Assembly: GCA_013214065.1 (NCBI GenBank) | Contig: JABSPK010000003.1 | Coordinates: 248,001-312,000, forward strand | Length of the DNA stretch: 64,000 bases | From: Flavobacteriaceae bacterium | GTDB taxonomy: Bacteria > Bacteroidota > Bacteroidia > Flavobacteriales > Flavobacteriaceae | Direction of reading: 5' to 3' | Part shown: positions 27,301 through 33,937 of the stretch, one piece after another | Position numbering within the stretch: the stretch's first letter is position 1 | Layout: every line of letters starts with the position of its first letter | Notes under the pieces: generated by a model | What the model saw: only the letters and a program-made list of their open reading frames with translations | What the model was told of the DNA's origin: nothing | The model's database searches: none | Translations under genes and position numbers: made by a program

Positions 27301-27620
27301 TATATGCTAAAATCCATAAAGCAAATTCCGATTTGCAGGCCATCAGTTCGATCATGAATGGCAACAGTGCCAAAAATGAGGTAGGGGAGCGCAATCCACC
27401 CTCTCCTTCAGACGGCGCTTTTGTTGGTTATGTCGCGCTGAACAATACCTACGGGCCAACAGGCAATCATAAAAAAGCATTTGCCCGTGCCAAATCCCAA
27501 TTGCAAGAAGTGAAAGCCCAATTGCGCGCCATGGTCAACACCACCTTACCGGGTCTTGAGTCTGAGTTAAAGGCTGCCGGTGCCCCATGGATTGAAGGCC
27601 AAGGCCTCTTAAACGATTAG
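24363..27620 (+). CDS. large secreted BNR/sortilin-type beta-propeller protein
   Basis: A 1085-residue protein with a signal peptide (ends near LFAQ, residue 24). Residues about 30-740 contain many BNR or Asp-box elements of the S/T-x-D-x-G-x-T-W form, for example SHDDGKSWKN, SEDGGKTWTK, STDGGKTWTK, SENGGDSWRK and STNSGGSWTQ, consistent with one or two VPS10/sialidase-like propellers. A beta-sandwich follows (about 830-925, KDASGKVVNTIKGSAN) and then a C-terminal helical region. Such proteins are called glycosyl hydrolase or WD40/YVTN-like, but no catalytic residues are identifiable. It is a surface or periplasmic protein. One base separates it from the next gene. Confidence 0.75.
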   Translation: MKFPSIRLALVALLLMSSSILFAQEDKKENPYGGLKFRSLGPALTSGRIADIAIHPQNENVWYVAVGSGGVWKTVNAGTTFEPIFDGQSVYSIGCVTIDPSNPSTIWVGTGENVGGRHVGFGDGIYVSHDDGKSWKNMGLKSSEHLSKIIVHPDNSNKIYVAAQGPLWSKGGERGFYRSEDGGKTWTKTLGDEAWTGVTDIVMDPSNPEVLYAATWDRHRTVAAYMGGGPGSGLHKSTDGGKTWTKLSGGIPKSNLGKIGLAISPFNSETVYAAIELDRKKGGVYISTNGGVSWSKQSDAVSGGTGPHYYQELYASPHQEGRLYLMSNYVQYSVDHGKTFQFMNEEKKHVDSHAMAFKKDDPNYVLFGTDGGLYESYDLTKTWRYFSNLPVIQYYKVAVDDSAPFYNIYGGTQDNGSHGGPSRTDNQAGILNQDWWITLGADGHQSATEPGNPDITYGEFQQGWLWRIDQTTGETVFIQPQPSAGDTHERFNWDAPILVSPHKPTRLYFASYRVWKSENRGDDWTAISNDLTRNEERLALPIMGKQQSWDNPWDVGAMSNYNTITSLAESPVQEGLLYAGTDDGILQVSENGGDSWRKINLGTIKGVPERAFVNDVRADLFDANTVYLVLDNHKEGDYRPFLLKSTDKGRSWSLINGNLPKKLLTWRIVQDHKKANLLFAATEFGIYFSTNSGGSWTQLKGGLPTISFRDITIQRREDDLVAASFGRGFYVLDNIGPLRDYDTAKANSVQLFAPKQAYWYIQRDGVYGQGNNTYMAKNPPYGAEITYYLPNKLESLKAQRSKREKELTKQKANIPFPGWEALQDEKNAEAPAIVLVIKDASGKVVNTIKGSANKGFNRVAWNLTHANRTGISLKAPRPSDEEEFFGSPYLATPGTYTVSVHQKVDGSLKELAGPQSFEVVPLRNGALPAKPTQEIDAFRAGFQAYQQDLMATNTTLNKASSLAKAMKRAFQQAENPSPSLYAKIHKANSDLQAISSIMNGNSAKNEVGERNPPSPSDGAFVGYVALNNTYGPTGNHKKAFARAKSQLQEVKAQLRAMVNTTLPGLESELKAAGAPWIEGQGLLND

Positions 27621-27621
27621 C

Positions 27622-28263
27622 ATGCCCAAAAAGTCTTGGTATTTGTTCCTGCTCCCACTGGTCGCCTTTTCACAGTATTCGGCAGACGAGTGGGAGGCAC
27701 GGGATGAATGGATGGGTCTTGACAATCTTTTCAAGCATGCTACGGTAACCCTAGGCATGAATGTGGCCGATATCGGATGTCATGAAGGATATCTAACGGT
27801 GCGCTTGGCGCGCCGGGTCGGTAGCTCCGGAAGGGTTTATGCCGAAGACGTCAACAAAGTCCGGTTAGAACGTTTGCGTGAACATGCACAGACCCTGAAC
27901 CTGGATAATGTGGTCACCCTCTTAGGCGAATATGACAATCCTAAATTGCCGTTGGAATCCTTCGATCGGATCTTCGTCATCGATACCTATCATGAAATCT
28001 ATGACTTCAAAAAAGTCCTACGGTTATTGCACCGTTCCTTGAAACGCAACGGGCAACTCATCATCCTAGAAAAATTGAAGCGACAATTGGAAGGAGTATC
28101 ACGTCAGGCCCAAGCGTTTGGCCATACCATGGCACCGAATTACGTAAAGGAAGAACTTTATGAGACCGGCTTTCGGGTGGTTGATGAGGATCTAAATCAT
28201 GGATTTTGGGAAAATGATCCCGACAAGCGTATGTGGTTCGTTGTTGCCGAAAAGGTCGATTAA
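27622..28263 (+). CDS. class I methyltransferase-like protein with signal peptide
   Basis: A 213-residue protein with a hydrophobic start (PKKSWYLFLLPLVAFSQ) that looks like a cleavable signal. The body has a SAM-dependent methyltransferase fold: NVADIGCHEGYLTVRLARRV replaces the usual GCGxG with GCHEG, VYAEDVN follows as motif II, and FDRIFVIDTYHEI as motif IV. Export of a SAM enzyme is unusual since the periplasm lacks SAM, so it may use another ligand or the signal may be only a membrane anchor. It is the last gene of the BNR transcript and converges with the channel gene, overlapping by 4 bp. Confidence 0.7.
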   Translation: MPKKSWYLFLLPLVAFSQYSADEWEARDEWMGLDNLFKHATVTLGMNVADIGCHEGYLTVRLARRVGSSGRVYAEDVNKVRLERLREHAQTLNLDNVVTLLGEYDNPKLPLESFDRIFVIDTYHEIYDFKKVLRLLHRSLKRNGQLIILEKLKRQLEGVSRQAQAFGHTMAPNYVKEELYETGFRVVDEDLNHGFWENDPDKRMWFVVAEKVD

Positions 28264-29507
28264 TCGACGGTCATTGTGGTCGGTAATTCAAAGATTTCCA
28301 ACCCAAAGAACGGAACGGCCGCCAATACATGGTCAAAAATATCGGCCATGATATATTCGTAATTCACCCATCGCTTATCGCTGCTGAAGGCATAGATCTC
28401 AAGGGGAATCCCCTGGGGTGTCGGTGCCAATTGACGGGTCATCATCGTCATTTCGGGGTTGATCGCCGAGTGCGATTCCAAGTACGATTCGATATATTTC
28501 CGAAATACTCCGAGGTTGGTCAGGTTGCGACCATTCAACAGCACGGATTTATCAATGGCATTCGTTTCATTGTATTGGTCGATTTTGGCCTGACGTTTTT
28601 CAAGGTAATCGGATATCAATTGTACCTTCTTGAGTTCATCGATTTTGGTCTCGGTCAAAAAGACGATGCTTTGTTGTTTGATAATAACCGCCCTTTTGAT
28701 GCGACGCCCTCCTGAAGACTGCATTCCACGCCAATTCTTGAAACTATCCGATATCAGGGCATAGGTGGGTATGGTAGTAATGGTCTTGTCAAAATTCTGC
28801 ACCTTGACGGTAGCCAAATTGATTTCAATGACATCGCCGTCGGCCCCATATTTTTCAAAGGTGATCCAATCCCCGATCCGCACCATATCATTGATACTGA
28901 CTTGGATACTGGCAACGAAGCCTAGAATGGTATCACGAAAGACCAGCAATAAAACTGCCGATGCGGCGCCAAGACCGGTTATGAACTTCCAAACGTCCGT
29001 TTCGGTTACAATGGCAAGTATGGCCAAAATCCCTCCGACCCATGCAAAGATCATAAACACCTGGATGTAGCTGTCGATCGGCTTGTCCTTAAATCGGGGC
29101 AAGGTCTTCAGATAGGAACTGATCGTTTTCAATACACTATTGGCGATGCGTAGGGTCAAGACCACACCAAGGATGTTCAAAATCTTGAACAACACGTTCT
29201 CTGCATATTGAAAATCATAGAAGACAAAAGGGGCCAATTCCATAGCGAGCAACAAAGGCACGATATGGGCCAAATGACGCGGCAAGCGATGTCGTATCAT
29301 CAAATCGTCAAGATCGCTTTTGGTACGCTTTGCAATACGCGACGACAGGGCGCGAATGCCCTTCCAAGTCAGGTAGTCCACCAAAAAAACCAGAACCAGC
29401 ATGGCCAAAGCCAAGAGTACGGCATTAAGATAAACGGCCGTCTGTTCGGGTATGGCGTTTCGAATCAATAGGTCTTTGAAAAAAGAATGCCAGCGTTCAA
29501 CGTACAT
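28260..29507 (-). CDS. ybdG: YbdG-type mechanosensitive channel
   Basis: A 415-residue MscS-superfamily protein, the same length as Escherichia coli YbdG (miniconductance channel). N-terminal membrane segments lie at about 30-150, a pore-lining helix near GAASAVLLLVFRDTILGFVA, then the cytoplasmic vestibule with GDWITFEKYGADGDVIEI and TTIPTYALISDSFKNWRG, which closely resemble YbdG. SSGGRRIKR and MTRQLAPTPQGIPLEIYAF are also family-like. It relieves or senses osmotic stress at the inner membrane. The ATG at 29507 is preferred over an in-frame GTG at 29537. It is divergent from the EamA transporter. Confidence 0.88.
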   Translation of the reverse strand: MYVERWHSFFKDLLIRNAIPEQTAVYLNAVLLALAMLVLVFLVDYLTWKGIRALSSRIAKRTKSDLDDLMIRHRLPRHLAHIVPLLLAMELAPFVFYDFQYAENVLFKILNILGVVLTLRIANSVLKTISSYLKTLPRFKDKPIDSYIQVFMIFAWVGGILAILAIVTETDVWKFITGLGAASAVLLLVFRDTILGFVASIQVSINDMVRIGDWITFEKYGADGDVIEINLATVKVQNFDKTITTIPTYALISDSFKNWRGMQSSGGRRIKRAVIIKQQSIVFLTETKIDELKKVQLISDYLEKRQAKIDQYNETNAIDKSVLLNGRNLTNLGVFRKYIESYLESHSAINPEMTMMTRQLAPTPQGIPLEIYAFSSDKRWVNYEYIMADIFDHVLAAVPFFGLEIFELPTTMTVD

Positions 29508-29595
29508 AGCTTGAAGTCTTCGCCTGCAAAAGTACACATTACCCTTTCATCGCTTCTTATTTGTCGTAATTTTATACGGCAATCAGACCGCCACC

Positions 29596-30507
29596 ATGAA
29601 GCAAAATCAAGTCTACATCGTTCTCGCCTTTTTGGCGACCTATGTCGTTTGGGGATCGACCTATTTATGGAATAAGATCGCCGTCGAGGCCTTACCGCCG
29701 TTCATGCTGGCATCCATACGATTCCTATGTGCCGGACTATTGATTTTTGCCATCGCTTTAGTCAGTGGAACATCGTTGAGGATCACCAAAAAACAATTAT
29801 TGAATACGGCTTTCGCCGGATTTTTGTTCTTGACTTTTGGGAATGGAGTGGTAGTATGGGCCTTACGCTTTGTCGATAGTGGTTTCGCCGCACTGGAAAT
29901 ATCGGCCCAGCCGCTGGTGGTCTTATTGATGATGTGGACCCTTCAAGGAAAAAAAATACAACCGATGTCATTGGTCGGCGTTGCCTTGGGCATTTTAGGC
30001 ATTTACCTTTTGGTGGGGCAACGCTCGATTTTGGAACAGGAGAACGCCATTCTCGGAATGATCATGATTTTCGCCTGCATGTTGAGTTGGGCTTATGGAA
30101 GCCTATTCATCGGAAAGGCGGACATGCCTAAAAACTATGTGGTAAATACCGGCTACCAAATGTTCACGGGTGGGTTGATGTTACTACTAACCAGTTTCGC
30201 CTTTCAGGAAACTTGGATACCTTATTCCGAATGGAGTGGGGAAGTGCGGTATTCGATGTTGCTGCTGATCATCTTTGGAAGTATCATCGCTTTTTCGGCA
30301 TTCAATTTCCTTTTAAAAACCGTTTCACCGGAGAAAGTAGCGACCAACACCTATGTAAACCCTATTGTAGCAATGCTTTTAGGGTGGTATTTTTTAGAGG
30401 AGGAAATTTCAAACCAGTCGATTTTGGCCGCGGTCATCTTGCTGACCGGAGTCTATTTCATCAACACCAAAAAGAAATTGGTTTTGTTCAATCGATTTAA
30501 AAAATAA
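29596..30507 (+). CDS. EamA-family (DMT) transporter
   Basis: A 303-residue inner-membrane protein with ten predicted hydrophobic segments in two EamA repeats of about five each. The first repeat contains YVVWGSTYLWNKIAV and the second begins near LGMIMIFACMLSWAYGSL. Drug/metabolite-transporter members export or take up amino acids, sugars or other metabolites; nothing here identifies the substrate. It is divergent from ybdG across an 88-bp gap with a TAATTTTA -7-like box, and is followed after 4 bp by a DUF1080 lipoprotein, so the two probably share a transcript. Confidence 0.85.
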   Translation: MKQNQVYIVLAFLATYVVWGSTYLWNKIAVEALPPFMLASIRFLCAGLLIFAIALVSGTSLRITKKQLLNTAFAGFLFLTFGNGVVVWALRFVDSGFAALEISAQPLVVLLMMWTLQGKKIQPMSLVGVALGILGIYLLVGQRSILEQENAILGMIMIFACMLSWAYGSLFIGKADMPKNYVVNTGYQMFTGGLMLLLTSFAFQETWIPYSEWSGEVRYSMLLLIIFGSIIAFSAFNFLLKTVSPEKVATNTYVNPIVAMLLGWYFLEEEISNQSILAAVILLTGVYFINTKKKLVLFNRFKK

Positions 30508-30511
30508 AGCC

Positions 30512-31204
30512 ATGATATCGAAAAGTCTCTTATTCGGCATTGGGTTGGCCCTTGCCATGACGGCCTGCAACAACGATGGGGAAGCGAAATTGTTCAACGG
30601 AACCGATCTTTCGGGCTGGCATATGGACGTACCCCAAAGGGATACCGTGCCCGAGGCCCCTATGCCCTTTGTGGTCCGAGAAGGCCACTTGGTCTCCTTG
30701 GGTGAACCCAGGGGGCATTTGATCACTGATGCCGAATATGCCGATTACCGTTTGGAAGTAGTGTATCGGTTTCCATCCGAACCGGGCAATTGTGGGGTAT
30801 TGGTACATGCTTCCACACCACGCGCCTTGTATGGGATGTTCCCTAAATCGGTCGAAGTGCAATTGATGCATGAAAACGCGGGCGACTTTTGGTGTATCGT
30901 CGAAGACATTCATTGCGAGGATATGGTGCAGCGTCGTGGCCCAAAAGAAAATTGGGGCATTACCGAAGGTAAAGCACGCCGCATAGAAAACCTAACGGAT
31001 AACAGTGAGCGACCATTGGGCGAGTGGAACACCTTGGTCGTCGAATGCCTTGATACCGAAATCAAGGTTTGGGTCAATGGAGACCTAGTAAACTATGGGT
31101 ATGACAGCACGGCTTCTCGCGGTCAAATCGCCTTGCAAGCTGAAGGTGCCGAGATGGAATTCAAGGAAATCACGCTCAAGCCAATCCTCAAATTGACGCC
31201 CTAA
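30512..31204 (+). CDS. DUF1080 lipoprotein
   Basis: A 230-residue lipoprotein with lipobox AMTAC (Cys19) and a single DUF1080 jelly-roll domain. KLFNGTDLSGWHM is the usual opening strand, with YRLEVVYRFPSEPGNCGVLVH in the middle and GEWNTLVVECLDTEIKVWVNG near the end. This fold occurs in 3-keto-glycoside-acting and carbohydrate-binding proteins. It is the third DUF1080 gene in the window and the only one with a lipobox. It lies 4 bp after the EamA gene. Downstream is a 184-bp regulatory gap with direct repeats and a hairpin. Confidence 0.8.
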   Translation: MISKSLLFGIGLALAMTACNNDGEAKLFNGTDLSGWHMDVPQRDTVPEAPMPFVVREGHLVSLGEPRGHLITDAEYADYRLEVVYRFPSEPGNCGVLVHASTPRALYGMFPKSVEVQLMHENAGDFWCIVEDIHCEDMVQRRGPKENWGITEGKARRIENLTDNSERPLGEWNTLVVECLDTEIKVWVNGDLVNYGYDSTASRGQIALQAEGAEMEFKEITLKPILKLTP

Positions 31205-31224
31205 CTACCCGCTCTGAACACGCC

Positions 31225-31299
31225 ATGTACAATTCATGGCACCCAATGTACAATTCATGACATTGCATTTTCGTGCTTGGAACGAAGCAGGCATCTTTG
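31225..31299 (+). promoter_or_regulatory. LytTR-type direct-repeat promoter of the SDHH-repeat gene
   Basis: ATGTACAATTCATG occurs twice, at 31225-31238 and 31246-31259, with an exact 21-bp period. TTTCG follows at 31269-31273 and CATCTTTG, a -7 box of the Bacteroidetes TAnnTTTG type, at 31292-31299. Two direct repeats one pair of helical turns apart is the usual binding-site form for LytTR regulators. The same internal distances recur upstream of the gene at 44942. The nearest LytTR gene is at 34949. The first copy is also embedded in an inverted repeat (GCCATG and CATGGC, 31222-31240). Confidence 0.65.
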
Positions 31300-31335
31300 T
31301 ACCATCATCAATCAAAAAACGCAGTATCAATCATC

Positions 31336-31372
31336 AAATCGTCCGTTCTCCAATCAAGAGCGGACGATTTTT
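31336..31372 (+). terminator. terminator-like hairpin in the leader of the SDHH-repeat gene
   Basis: The arms AAATCGTCCG (31336-31345) and CGGACGATTT (31361-31370) are perfectly complementary. Four further inner pairs extend the stem to 14 bp with a 7-base loop. Five T residues (31368-31372) follow. It lies after the predicted promoter and 16 bp before the ATG at 31389, so it may attenuate the gene or end a short leader RNA. Confidence 0.6.
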
Positions 31373-31388
31373 CAAAAAACGGAAAATC

Positions 31389-32837
31389 ATGCAACAACTC
31401 ATCAAAATTTTGACCGCTCTACTCATCAAAGTAGTCTTGATCGTCCTCTTTCTCATCCCTTCCAATACCGAGGCACAACGCCGAAGTACCTCTGTAAGTG
31501 TGAGTAATGGGGGGAAGACCACGATTTCGATAAAAAATGGATTGAGCAATAAATTCTACATCGAATACAAAGGGGACATCACCTTGTCGGATGACGATAG
31601 CGATGTGGTCGGCATATCGCGAGGTGGCTATATGGAAATCAAGAAAAGTGCTTTCGGTAACAGGCGAAGGATCGTCATCGAACCCAATGATTCGGGCGAA
31701 CTGGTCAAAAAGTACTATGTCGGCAGTTCGCAACGCAGTTTCGATGCCGAGGGTAAAAAGTGGCTATCGGAAATCCTTTTGGAAGTCGTTCGAACCACAA
31801 CCCTAGGTTCGGAAAAACGTGTCGATCGTATGTATCGACAGGGAGGTTCTTATAAAGTATTGAAAGAAGTCGATAAGATCGCCAGCGACCATGTCAAAGC
31901 CCGATACATCAAATTGCTCTTGGATAAAGACCTAAAAGAAAAGGATCTGATTGCCATTTTGAATACGGTAGGGGAGGATTTTGATTCCGATCATCACAAA
32001 GCCGATATCCTCAAGAGAAACGCAAAGGCCTTTTTGGCTTCCGACAATACCACGGCGGCCTATATCAAAGCTGCATCCGATATCAATTCGGACCACCACA
32101 CCGCAGAGGTGCTGAAAAAATCGATTCGTGACGGGTCCATATCGAATACCCAAATGAAAGCCCTTTTCCCGATTGTCGACGATATCGATTCCGATCACCA
32201 TAAAGCCAGCGTCTTGAACGAGGTGCTGCGCGAACGAAACTTGGATGCCGAAAATACCAAACTGTTGATCGCTACTTCGAAATCGATCAACTCAGACCAC
32301 CACAAGGCCAGTGTTTTGAAGAAAGCCTTGGGCAAAGATCTCGGATCAGCCACGAGCCACGCACTGCTCGCTTCGGTATCGAATATGAGTTCGGACCATC
32401 ACATCGCAAGCGTGTTCCTAGAATTGGTAAAACAAGATCTTGACGCCTCGTCAAAGGCTCATTTGCTGCGCTTGGTCGAAGAGAACATGACTTCAGACAA
32501 CCACCAGGCCAACGTATTGAAACGCATGGCGACGGCCCACCAAATCGACGAAAGCCTGCCTGATTATTTGGGGGCGTTGACCAATATCGATTCAGACCAC
32601 CATAAGGCCGACGTATTTAAAACGCTTTCAAGAAGCACCTTTTCCGAAAAGCAACTCATCGCGATTCTAGGGGCGACCGAGTCCATAGATTCCGATTACC
32701 ATAAGGCGGAAACCTTGATCGCTTTTTCGAGTGCGGTTAACGGCGGTTCGAAAGCCGTTGCCGACGCCTACACCGATGCCTGCATGGATATCGATAGTGA
32801 TTCCCATCTAGGCAGGGCCATTAAGGCCATCAACTGA
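31389..32837 (+). CDS. secreted SDHH-repeat protein
   Basis: A 482-residue protein. The ATG at 31389 precedes a hydrophobic signal (LIKILTALLIKVVLIVLFLIP) ending near TEAQ; longer in-frame starts back to 31236 run through the promoter and hairpin and are rejected. Residues about 30-115 form a beta-rich head (VSVSNGGKTTISIKNG). From about 160 on there are ten units of roughly 30-40 residues, each with an SDxHxA-type motif: SDHVKA, SDHHKA, SDHHTA, SDHHKA, SDHHKA, SDHHIA, SDNHQA, SDHHKA, SDYHKA, SDSHLG. They look like a helical solenoid related to SDYEK-type repeats of Bacteroidetes, with His-His in place of Tyr-Glu. The function is unknown; it sits beside a LytS/LytTR operon. Confidence 0.75.
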   Translation: MQQLIKILTALLIKVVLIVLFLIPSNTEAQRRSTSVSVSNGGKTTISIKNGLSNKFYIEYKGDITLSDDDSDVVGISRGGYMEIKKSAFGNRRRIVIEPNDSGELVKKYYVGSSQRSFDAEGKKWLSEILLEVVRTTTLGSEKRVDRMYRQGGSYKVLKEVDKIASDHVKARYIKLLLDKDLKEKDLIAILNTVGEDFDSDHHKADILKRNAKAFLASDNTTAAYIKAASDINSDHHTAEVLKKSIRDGSISNTQMKALFPIVDDIDSDHHKASVLNEVLRERNLDAENTKLLIATSKSINSDHHKASVLKKALGKDLGSATSHALLASVSNMSSDHHIASVFLELVKQDLDASSKAHLLRLVEENMTSDNHQANVLKRMATAHQIDESLPDYLGALTNIDSDHHKADVFKTLSRSTFSEKQLIAILGATESIDSDYHKAETLIAFSSAVNGGSKAVADAYTDACMDIDSDSHLGRAIKAIN

Positions 32838-32865
32838 TCGACCAACCACCGTTCCATTCCCTGCG

Positions 32866-32898
32866 CCAAAGTACTCTGGACTTTTATGAGTATTTTGG
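32866..32898 (+). repeat. 11-bp inverted repeat between the SDHH gene and the LytS kinase
   Basis: CCAAAGTACTC (32866-32876) and GAGTATTTTGG (32888-32898) pair along 11 positions with one G-T wobble and an 11-base spacer. There is no T-run after it, so it is not an obvious terminator. It could be an mRNA hairpin that sets the ratio between the two genes, or a protein-binding site. The right arm contains a TATTTTGG promoter-like box. Confidence 0.4.
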
Positions 32899-32941
32899 TG
32901 ATATGGAGTGGCGCTTTCCAACTTTCTTCTACCAACCTGGT

Positions 32942-33937
32942 ATGAAACGACATTTCGTCCTCATTTTCTTTGGCTTCTCCATTGGTTTGCTCTTGTATGG
33001 GTTCGCCAATTTCAACCGACTGGGCCAGCCTATGGAATTTTATCTTAGTGGGTTCTTGGGGATTCTGGTGTTGTATGCCGTTTCCTATGCGAATTCGGGA
33101 ATCAACAAGTTGGTTTCTTGGAAAGAACTTCCGGGGATGCGCTTACTCCTCGGAATCGTAAGTAATCTTGTCGTTTCCGTAGGCTTATCCTATGCGGCCA
33201 TTACCAGCTATCATCTGCTTATGGACGAACAATTGCGCATGGGGGATCATTGGGAAGAACTGCTCAAACTGGGCATTGTGGTGTTCAGCCTGTCGATCAT
33301 CCATGGGGTGGTCTACTTCGCCCTCTATTCCTACAATCAGTACACCAAGGTACAGATAGAAGAGCTGCGCCAACAACGCAAACAGGCCGAGATCCAATTG
33401 AACCTGTTGCGATCGCAACTCAGTCCCCATTTTCTATTCAATAGCATGAATTCGCTTTCCATGCTGTTCCATAAAGATCCGCAACAGGCCGAAACCTTCA
33501 TCCGTGCCTTGGCGACTTGTTATGAATACACCTTGGCAAAACATCGGGTCGACCTGGTCACCATTGACGAGGAATTGGATTTCGTAAATGCCTTTTCTGT
33601 GTTATTGTCCACGAGGTTCGGCGATGGATTCTCGGTCGAGGTCGATCTTCCTGAAGCGATAAGACAAAGTAAAGTACCCCCGTTGACCCTACAGCTGTTG
33701 GTCGAAAATGCGGCAAAGCATAATGTGTTCAATTCCGAAATGCCCCTTCGGGTGGTGATGGACTTGCAAGATGATCATATCGTCGTTATGAACAACAAGA
33801 CCGGGCAACGCAAACAAGTGAACTCCACCAAACTGGGGCTTTCGAATATCAAAAGACGATACCGGCTGTTGACCAGGCAATCGGTCGAGGTTTTGGATCA
33901 AAAGGATTTTTCGGTCAAATTACCCGTGCTGATATGA
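32942..33937 (+). CDS. LytS-type sensor histidine kinase
   Basis: A 331-residue kinase with about four N-terminal membrane segments (residues 4-130), a short coiled coil (VQIEELRQQRKQAEIQLNLL), and the His_kinase domain. The phosphoacceptor His163 lies in SPHFLFNSMN and the ATP-site N-box is LLVENAAKHN; GLSNIKRRYRLL is the G-box region. The partner is the LytTR regulator at 34949. An in-frame ATG at 32903 is possible but lies right behind the hairpin and promoter-like box, so 32942 (MKRHFVLIFF) is preferred. The stop overlaps the next gene (ATGA). The stimulus is unknown. Confidence 0.83.
   Translation: MKRHFVLIFFGFSIGLLLYGFANFNRLGQPMEFYLSGFLGILVLYAVSYANSGINKLVSWKELPGMRLLLGIVSNLVVSVGLSYAAITSYHLLMDEQLRMGDHWEELLKLGIVVFSLSIIHGVVYFALYSYNQYTKVQIEELRQQRKQAEIQLNLLRSQLSPHFLFNSMNSLSMLFHKDPQQAETFIRALATCYEYTLAKHRVDLVTIDEELDFVNAFSVLLSTRFGDGFSVEVDLPEAIRQSKVPPLTLQLLVENAAKHNVFNSEMPLRVVMDLQDDHIVVMNNKTGQRKQVNSTKLGLSNIKRRYRLLTRQSVEVLDQKDFSVKLPVLI

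Noticed and set aside
32903-32941. Upstream in-frame ATG for the LytS kinase
   Set aside because: It directly follows the hairpin and a promoter-like box; the hydrophobic N-terminus starts at the ATG at 32942.
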